A DNA stretch of 64,000 nt, taken from assembly GCF_032854445.1 (NCBI RefSeq), contig NC_088300.1:15445570-15509569 (forward strand). The letters are read 5' to 3'. A program made the position numbers and the translations under genes. Positions within the stretch are counted from its first letter, which is position 1; every line of letters starts with the position of its first letter. Below are positions 56,682-64,000 of the stretch, piece by piece. The notes under the pieces were generated by a model that ran no database searches, had not been told where the DNA came from, and was given only the letters and a program-made list of their open reading frames with translations. Origin of the DNA: Liolophura sinensis (Eukaryota > Mollusca > Polyplacophora > Chitonida > Chitonidae).

Positions 56682-56753
56682 GTTGCGATGGCTTAGCGGT
56701 TAGAGAGCCTGCATCTTAAACGGTAGTCCCGCGGTTCAATTCCCAGTCGAGCC
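56682..56753 (+). repeat. tRNA-like sequence, degenerate
   Basis: GCGATGGCTTAGCGGTTAGA fits a pol III A box, and GCGGTTCAATTCCCAG a B box at about tRNA spacing, 72 bases in all. The T-arm and acceptor stem do not pair well, so this is a decayed tRNA or SINE head rather than a working gene. Confidence 0.5.
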
Positions 56754-59700
56754 ATACTTCATTAGTACAATCAGTAATTGTGGTGATAGAGTAATAGGCC
56801 AAGTAGTGTTTGATCTGGTATCAGTATAGACAATGTAAAAAAAGTACACATGTTGTTATTTATAGTAAAGCGGTGAGGCAGCATCATTAACATGAAGACA
56901 CCATCGAAATATGGCGACAATGATGTTGAAAGTGTCCTCGATCTGCAGGCAAACCAAAAATACAAACCACAATCCTCTGGATGACACAAGATTCACTGCA
57001 TCGTGCTAAAGCATTCGTTTACGCCCTACTTGTATTAACTTCCATTGTCATCTGATAATCTGGTTATATTGGCGACAACACAGCGGTCATTTTCTACTGG
57101 TATAACATAAATGCTAAGTGACCACACTTCCGGTGTTGATGGAGATGGATACAGACCGCCGCCTGCTCACAAGGACGTGTCAACCATGATACACATAACA
57201 ATGATTTTATGTTCGTCTGTTTTATGTTCGTCTATTATCTGCGAAATCAGGGATAAGTTTTGAAACTGGAATGTTGAGAGACACACTCAACTGCATATTT
57301 ATGATAAAGTGGATATTGGACGAGTATCTGACATTAAGCCATCAGGCTGTAAGAATTTACACATTGTTTTTTCGTTTCATTTATTTATCAATATCTGGTA
57401 CGTGTAGACAGTGTTGATTTTCTTTCCATGATTCGTTTTATTTCCGGTAACAGTTGATTGTCAACAGCACAGCTGTTATGTCGAACTCCATCAGTTGCTG
57501 TTAATGTCTCTGTTTCGCATGCAGTATTGCAAGACCAACATTTAAGATCGTTTTAAATATTGATGTGATTTCCAACTGCACCACATGTCTCATCTGCTGC
57601 ACTGAGGACGCAATGTGGCTGCAGGGCTAAGCGGGAGACTTCCTGTCAATGGGACTAACACAACTGTATAATAAAAACGTAATTATTTACCCACCACCCC
57701 CATCAAAAGACCCAGCTATATTTTCATGGCTTGATGTAACAAGATTTAGTAACGATCACATTACATGTTTGTGTTTCAGTCTTTGTATATATTCCTGAAG
57801 TGGGCCAAACCTTCCTTTATGTAGAAATAATCATCAGGAAATATAAAAACAACAACAAAAATAGTTCATGGTGAACAATTAGCCGAATTTAATGTGAAAA
57901 GGAACAACATTCTACACACCCTTTCGTTGCATGGTGTGAAGTGATCATAATATTTCAAACACGTGGAAATGTTAAAATATATTTATATATGTATATATTT
58001 GTATATATATATAAATACCAGTAAAACCGCTTTGCCTGAAAGCCCGGAACATCTTCAATCACGTGACAATTTCGATCGTCATGTCCGCCTAAGACGCCGT
58101 CGGTTTTTCGTTTTATCACAGATATACAAATAACGTGTAGAAAAAGAGAGGGATGGCGTGGGTATAGAGCCTGGGGGTGGAGGCACAGAGGCTCAGGGAG
58201 GCCCAGAAGGACTTTAACAGAGAGATCGTCCTTACTGCCGGGAATGCGCGGTAGATTAACAAGAAAACAGACGCATGTGCGCATCTGGCTGTAATGCTGC
58301 AGAAATGCCGTTATTCGTCGGCGTAACAGTCTGAATTTGAAAACATGCATAAATTCCTTGCTGACATCACAGTCTCAAGACATTTTTACAATCATACAGT
58401 TATATAAACAAACCTGTCCTTAATCCCATTATGTTATCATCAAAGAGACATCAAAGACTGTTTTGATTGGCAGGATACACACACCAGTAAATGATTCGCT
58501 AGGTTAAGTTATCCAGGCCGCATATATGCAACTTTTACTCACCACATGTTCAGTATTAAGATTTGTGTACACACAGCCAGAAATATGGTGACGGTTCTTT
58601 GATTTGTACTGTTCATATCTAGCGGTTACCACTACTGGATCCTGCTGCACTGCCAAAAACTTGTCAGTTTTATATAGTCATGCACAGTTTGCTGTTTATC
58701 CCTAGGATCAACTCTAATGGGAACCATATAATCAATTATTTCATAATTTAAAATAGGAGACAATCTGGGCATATAAACACCTGCTATGACCATGGTCTAC
58801 ATCGCCATTTGTCAGGCTGTGTATAACAACGACTCATCAATAACCTTACATTTCATACACCCAAAGGATAATATACAGTCTTGCTACTTTGGATGGTTTG
58901 GAACCCACGTACCACAAGGCACTGCTGTGCGACCTTAGTTTAAAGATAAACCTTTTTCTAGCGAGTGAATAAGAAACTTTTAAAAGTCTGTTAAGTGCTG
59001 GTCTTTCATACATTTTAAAATTGCTACGTCCTTGTTAAAGCGCAGTAATCTTAGTTTTGCGTCTATATGCAGGTTTAATTACCATAAGACTTTAAATAAA
59101 CTGTTCTGGGTTTTGTCATTTAGAAAATGATGTCCTCATTCCTGTCGTTTTCTGATTCAAAATAGTTTTTTTGTTATTTTAAAACTGCAATTCAAGTGAT
59201 GGATAGAGTTTTGTATATAAGCGTATCTCAGCAGAAATGACGTGACGAAAACTTCAATGCGCAAGCCGCTGAGAGACGCTATGGGTTTGTCGTGAAAGAG
59301 TTGATAGCGCCGTATACAAAGAACGACATATTTCCCTGGGGATTAACACGGTTTTGACACTGGTAAACGGTGGCATAACTGATCTTCACTGGAATGTGTT
59401 GATAAAGTAAAATATTTGCAAATACCGGTGGTGCAAATACCAGTGGTGCAAAGCTATATAACAAACCACAGTATCTAGTGCAAACACTTGGCAACCGCTG
59501 TATATACTATACCATCATATAAAAATTCATAAAGGTTTTTTGGAAATGGAAAATGGGAGTCTATAACGTTTCATAGAAAAACAACAGGCGTGGTGGTGAA
59601 GGCAAAACGGTAACATGAGCGAGAGGTTAAAAGGCGGTGATGTGTCTTATTGGAATGTCAAACGAAGCACTATTGTATGACGAAAAAAAAATCAAAGAAA

Positions 59701-60057
59701 CGGAAAAAATCCATCAACATCATTTTGACTATATACAATTTTCGACCTCCAATGGTATTACTAAATCAAATAATTCAAACAGGTGGGGTGCGAAACGAGC
59801 ACTTATGTAGTTCCGGGCACCTTACTGTTGCCCTTGGTCCTCTGGTAAGATGAAGATCGCAGGTGGGATAGTTTGGTTTCAATGAGGATGGGGGCTTTGG
59901 GGTTATAGTCACACACAGAGACCCCACATGATTATATCACAAAACATGGTCTCGATATGAGTGCAGCCCAGAACGTAGTGTTTAGAACTAAACACGTATT
60001 GATAAGGAATACATTTAACGGATGTGACCAATTTGGTAAAGATGTTCTAAGCAAATT
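56754..60057. other. 3' flank of the EAG-type gene; no gene recognised
   Basis: This is downstream of the channel's stop and must hold its 3' UTR. No near AATAAA (TTTATT on this strand) stands out; one lies at about 57380. The frame 57955-58350 (-, 131 residues) and others are unassigned. A TATATA-rich tract is at about 57985-58015. Confidence 0.4.
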
Positions 60058-61335
60058 TCAGAGAATGTCCAAGTCTCTGTCTTTTACAGGGGTATCTTCA
60101 TCGTCTCTGGGCGTGTCTACATTTAAACTCGTGTCTGCTACCTTGTTGGATTTCAGTAGCTTAGTGACTCGGTTTTCTTTTGGCTTACCCCGGGTGCTGC
60201 TGTGCCGTGAACCGGCTCCACTCTCAGGGAGACTGGACACCGACACCTTCCCATTACTGTCACTACTGCTCGTGCTCTTCCTTCGGGCCGCTCCGGGGGC
60301 TCCCGTAATCACGGAAGCTACTGAGCGACTAGAACTGCCCGAGTCAGGACTCCCGCGATGAGAGGGAGACTTGGAGCCCTGTGATTTGGGCGATATGATA
60401 GCAGTTTCTGGTATATTTTCTAGGGAAGTCCTGTGCGGTGATGACGGCTGAGAACTCTTTGGCGACTGTCCAGCACTATTATTTTCTGTACTGCTGTTAA
60501 ACGTACTGTATCTAGAGTTAGGATATGTAGACACTCTCGACGAACATGGCGAGGACGAAGGTGAAAACAAACGTAAAATTTCACTGATTTGATCGTCTAT
60601 CCGATTGATTTTGTGACTAAGATGCTCCATTTCCTCCTTCATCTCCAAACGGATGTCATAAAGGGAGGTAAGCATTTGTTGCTCTACGGCTGACAGAGTA
60701 CTTCCGGTGGAGGCCACGGTGTCCCGTGTTGTTGACGAATCGCTCCCGTCCCCGATCTGATCGAGTTTTACGTCACTCCGTAGAATACCACTGTCCGTAG
60801 AATCCGTCTTTCTCAGATTTGTCTTTGGATTGACGGCTGAACTGTGCGAATTTCCCTGAATAGGTTCTGAGGGCTTGGCCATAAATTTGCCCCACCTGGA
60901 GGCCGGTTTTAAGGCGGGTTTAGGGGGTTCGGTTGGTTTTATCACCTCCTTGATGTTCTTAGGAATAGCGTCAGGAATATTATTATTGCCATTTTGAGGG
61001 ATTTCTGGGATTTTAGGAGTACTTCCCCCGCCTCCCAAAAACTTCCCCCACTTGGATGCCCCACCCCCTAGCCTGGGCACCGCCGAGAACTGTGACGAAC
61101 TCTCTGAAACGTTAATCAGTCGTGTTTCCGCTTTTGACCCCAGTAACGACGGGTTCACTTGACCCCTCTCAAGGTCATGGTTAGGCTGAGCGTGTTTGGT
61201 TTCGCTGACTTTCCGGAAACGTGATATGAGCTTGCGCACTGGGTGATCACTGGCCAGCTCTAATGGTGGATCGTTCTTTCTCTTCTCCGCCAATTCTTTC
61301 TCCTTTTTCACGTCTGCTACCTTTCTGAAGATCAA
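60058..61335 (-). CDS. EAG/KCNH channel terminal coding exon (425 residues)
   Basis: The exon opens after the acceptor TTTTTATAG (complement of 61336 onward) and begins with Leu, [20 protein letters not shown], not with a true start Met. It ends DRDLDIL and TGA at 60060-60058. Residues 28-42 ([15 protein letters not shown]) continue the post-CNBHD helix. Residues 94-100 (SKWGKFL) and 146-151 (SRWGKF) are two Trp-Gly-Lys-Phe motifs where vertebrate EAG1 has one Trp-containing calmodulin-binding segment. Residues 175-192 contain [14 protein letters not shown], conserved with vertebrate EAG. Residues about 217-257 ([20 protein letters not shown], then [16 protein letters not shown]) form the assembly coiled coil. 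The remainder is Ser/Pro-rich and probably disordered. Confidence 0.93.
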   Translation of the reverse strand: MIFRKVADVKKEKELAEKRKNDPPLELASDHPVRKLISRFRKVSETKHAQPNHDLERGQVNPSLLGSKAETRLINVSESSSQFSAVPRLGGGASKWGKFLGGGGSTPKIPEIPQNGNNNIPDAIPKNIKEVIKPTEPPKPALKPASRWGKFMAKPSEPIQGNSHSSAVNPKTNLRKTDSTDSGILRSDVKLDQIGDGSDSSTTRDTVASTGSTLSAVEQQMLTSLYDIRLEMKEEMEHLSHKINRIDDQISEILRLFSPSSSPCSSRVSTYPNSRYSTFNSSTENNSAGQSPKSSQPSSPHRTSLENIPETAIISPKSQGSKSPSHRGSPDSGSSSRSVASVITGAPGAARRKSTSSSDSNGKVSVSSLPESGAGSRHSSTRGKPKENRVTKLLKSNKVADTSLNVDTPRDDEDTPVKDRDLDIL

Positions 61336-64000
61336 CTATAAAAAGGATAGAAACTGTGATTAAAAATGTACGCTACATTTATCTTTATATTTGTCATCAC
61401 ATGAACATATATTTATATAATGTTTTACAAATATAAAAGTAAGTATGTATACGTCAGTCTGTAAAAACGCCCAATGCTTTTGTTCTGTAGCCAACATTTT
61501 TTTTCATCAGACCTGTTTTTTCTTAAACAATATACAACATACAAACAGAAAGAGAACAAAATTCTGCTTAGCAATTCTTTTACACTTCGTGATAAACTTG
61601 TTAAATTTTATGAGGCTGTACTTAAACAACTGCTTTCACTGGCTCCACAGATCTGCATTCGTATCGACAGAAACGCATGTATTAGCGTCCCACTTGCCAT
61701 CTTACTCCACAGGACAGGCGAGATGTTAATTTACAGTAGAATTTTGAGAATTTGCGCAATCCTTGTTGATTGCACGCCCAGCTTTTTGGTAATGACAGAG
61801 TGTGGAATAAATGCGACATGAAGTTCACGGAATACTGCTATACGAGGGTATGTACACGTAAGTCTTTGAGAGCAAGTGATTTGGTCGTTTTCAGTCTCTG
61901 AATTTTCATGATGCCACAGTTGTTTACGTGCTTGATTTGCCTTGAGTCCTAACGTCGTTGTCAACATTATTTCAGCCATATCACCAAGATGATTTCATAC
62001 GGCATGCCGGCTCCATTGTTAGCAATGGCGTCATATACTGAAGACATGCACCAAACATGATGCCCCACGAAGTCCCAGCATTACGACATTGGGTCGACCA
62101 ATGATGTTAACCTGGGCGTCAGCAAGGAGTTAAGAAAATTAACTGTTTTAAGGTCTCAGAGATGACCAAACTTGGGATTGAACCCCGGTCTCCTGCTCTT
62201 TTTCTAACTGTTAGGGTGCAGTTACCACCGCGTCTCCCTTGCTTATCTATTTTAGACAATGTGGGTGTACTTACACGGTGACGAAGGTTATAGGTCAAGG
62301 TCAGGTTCCTGGCAAAGGAGTTAGCGAATGCGTGGTAAAATTCCAGAACCTCCAGGAGGCGGTCTCTTTTGATTATGTGAAGGTCACAGTAGGTGAGGGC
62401 GCGCACGTTGGCAGTGGATTGACCAATCGTTGTTTCTTTCCAGAAGTTATCACCGAAAACGTCACCTTTGCCTGTAAAGATGGATTTATTTTCATGTGGA
62501 AGATTTCAATCTGATATAAAAAAAACATATCAAATGTTCATGCCAGTAAATTTTGTCTTTTTAGTATTGAATGTCTTAAAATACATAACTGGATATAACT
62601 TTGACTAAAACATCTAGGGCATATTCCACAAAGCCATTTCTTAAAAGACTTTTACGTTAATATTTAAAACTTTGTAACAAAATCTTAGTTCTTGGTACCC
62701 AAATTTGCCATTTTAGCACATTTTTCTGAATATAACATTGGACGAGGTGGTCACATTGTTAATTTCTATTGCCTAAAAATAAGCTCAAAATCATGCTTCA
62801 GTAGTTTGCTTGAAAGGTGCGTTTCATGATTTCATAACCTATATGATATAGCTCAAATTGCAGAGCTAAAACTTTTAGTTTCCGGTATTCTTACAACTGA
62901 CATTATCAGCCTGCTCTCTGGGATAGTTGCGTAACTAGCAATCAGCAGGAAGTACATATACATAAAAGGTTATATATTGTTACTATCGTTAAAACAATCT
63001 TATTAAAATATATGTATACGTTATTGTCACTTCAGGAGACAAAAACCTAAACTGCTCTCTTGCTGTACAGTGAGGTACAACTCTCGTACAGTCATAGTGG
63101 ACAATAACAAAAACAGGCCCGTAATTAGTATGTGGGGGGAATTAGAAATGGTTGTTATCTGCTCTTGATAAATGTCACTTCGCGGAAAAGTCAATAAATG
63201 ATGAAGAACAAGTAAGTTTCAATGGCGGTTATAACTCTGAGGTAAAAATAGGGTAAAGCCTATCACCAACAACAGGCAATTACACACAAGCAATTAGCGT
63301 TTAGAGCTTCCTCATCCCACAGAAAGCGACACAAGAATGCATGCGTGCCAGTAAACTGAGAACTAGTAATTGTATCTGTTTGAACCATCCCTTCCTTGAA
63401 CTCCATTATGGTATGGTAACTCTTGAATATCTAGTTACTTAGCAGCCAGCGTTTTCCAACATCAATTTGCTCTGAGCTGTCACTACTTTAGCAAGTTGCC
63501 TATTGGTATCATGTCACTGGAGTGTAGAGTCTTCGCTCATCACCTTTTAGAGTATTTTATGAAACTAAAATTTCTCACTTTCTTCATTACAGCAATTATG
63601 TAGGTGTACGGTTAACCTATATAGGTCTGCTATATGCTTATCGATTTATCTGCAAAATTCAACTGATTGGTTTCCCTTCGTCAAACATTTCAGGTTAAAG
63701 TTAGGGCTGTTGATTGATTAAATGATTGTCAGTTTGATTAGCCCATAACGTCATTATAACGGATTTTTATTTGTAAATATATATCGTGTTTAAAACCGGC
63801 TTTCCATGTGAGTGTGTTCTGTGTAGATAACACGACCACAGAAGAACCATAAATGATTGTTATCTGCCCTGGATAAAATGCAACTTCCCGGAAATGCATG
63901 CTTGAACACCATGGTTACGGGCGCTAACCCTCCCCATCGTTTTATGTTCTGTCGCTTTAGAAAACCTTTAGGCTTGGGAAACTTACTGAGAATGGCAACC
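60058..64000 (-). CDS. EAG-type voltage-gated K+ channel (KCNH1/5-like), 3' end of gene
   Basis: This is the C-terminal part of a Kv10/ether-a-go-go channel, a plasma-membrane tetramer with PAS, voltage-sensor, pore and cyclic-nucleotide-binding homology domains. Only the cytoplasmic end is in the window: exons 64000-63987 (partial), 62471-62275 and 61335-60058. The spliced frame runs [17 protein letters not shown], through [13 protein letters not shown], to [20 protein letters not shown]. This is a residue-by-residue match to the end of the KCNH CNBHD and post-CNBHD region. The C-terminal assembly coiled coil and the TDSTDSGI motif point to the EAG rather than the ERG or ELK branch. The gene is convergent with HHAT; its promoter, PAS domain and membrane exons lie beyond base 64000. 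Confidence 0.92.
61336..62274. other. Intron of the EAG-type gene, with a tRNA-derived SINE head at about 62145-62235 (-)
   Basis: The intron runs between the terminal exon and the CNBHD exon. Read on the minus strand, CCGGGGTTCAATCCCAAG is a perfect B-box match, with GCGGTGGTAACTGCACC upstream as a weak A box. The SINE head lies about 40 bases downstream of the donor at 62274. The rest shows nothing. Confidence 0.55.
62275..62471 (-). CDS. EAG/KCNH exon, end of CNBHD
   Basis: The exon is 197 nt on the minus strand. The acceptor CTTTACAG lies at 62479-62472 and the donor CGT|GTAAGT just below 62275. It supplies two bases of a split codon and then 65 codons: [20 protein letters not shown], then [20 protein letters not shown] and [15 protein letters not shown]. 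It covers the last beta strands and C helix of the cyclic-nucleotide-binding homology domain and joins the terminal exon in phase 0. Confidence 0.93.
62472..63986. other. Intron of the EAG-type gene; one dispersed direct repeat
   Basis: No exon seen. AAATGGTTGTTATCTGCTCT followed by TGATAAATGTCACTTCGCGG (about 63147) is matched at about 63852 by AAATGATTGTTATCTGCCCT and GGATAAAATGCAACTTCCCG, in the same orientation. Confidence 0.5.
63987..64000 (-). CDS. EAG/KCNH exon fragment at window edge
   Basis: The last 14 bases of the window, read on the minus strand, give G-GTT-GCC-ATT-CTC-A followed by the perfect donor GTAAGT (63986-63981). This encodes VAIL plus the first base of a codon. That is exactly what precedes KGDVFGD in KCNH channels, and the split codon joins the next exon as A|GC (Ser). 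The rest of this exon lies outside the window. Confidence 0.8.

Noticed and set aside
56682-56753. Functional tRNA gene
   Set aside because: A and B boxes are good, but the T stem and acceptor stem pair poorly, so I list it only as tRNA-like.

Overview
This is animal nuclear DNA. The genes are split by large introns with GT-AG junctions, most of the window is non-coding, and it is packed with minisatellites, tRNA-derived SINEs and small inverted-repeat transposons. The protein similarities, the SINE type with an (AAATA)n tail and the very frequent ACATGTA-type palindromes suggest a lophotrochozoan, most likely a bivalve-like mollusc. That placement is inference.

Two protein genes can be recognised, and they converge. 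The first, on the + strand from 4951 to 27886, is the 3' part of HHAT, the ER-membrane O-acyltransferase (MBOAT family) that palmitoylates Hedgehog. Nine exon segments give about 448 residues in the preferred model. They include the conserved Asp and the catalytic His 40 residues apart, the same spacing as in human HHAT. About 55 N-terminal residues are missing, so their exon or exons should lie upstream of base 1. The second, on the - strand from 60058 to beyond 64000, is the 3' end of an EAG-type (KCNH1/KCNH5, Kv10) voltage-gated potassium channel. The window holds the last 14 bases of one exon, a 197-nt exon finishing the cyclic-nucleotide-binding homology domain, and a 1,278-nt terminal exon with the C-terminal assembly coiled coil.

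HHAT introns: tandem arrays of 115 bp (141-2785, in or upstream of the gene), 125 bp (3764-4700), 41 bp (5980-6471), 21 bp (about 13680-13925) and 22 bp (about 18310-19850). They also hold several SINE copies, one with a perfect 13-bp target duplication, a 560-bp MITE (22699-23258) and a reverse-transcriptase remnant (about 25434-25830). A 37-bp-period duplication sits exactly on the splice acceptor of the exon carrying the catalytic His.

Intergenic 28-60 kb: no protein gene could be recognised. It contains more minisatellites (40 bp at 31.0 kb, 39 bp at 35.1 kb, about 25 bp at 48.8-49.7 kb, and degenerate arrays near 32, 34.5, 45 and 47.3 kb) and many SINE pieces on both strands. It also has an old direct segmental duplication (37.1-40.2 kb and 41.0-44.6 kb) whose best-preserved block carries a TATA box in both copies, two relatives of one inverted-repeat element (51.1 and 55.9 kb), and a long foldback at 54.5 kb. 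Most short open frames here are chance or repeat-derived.
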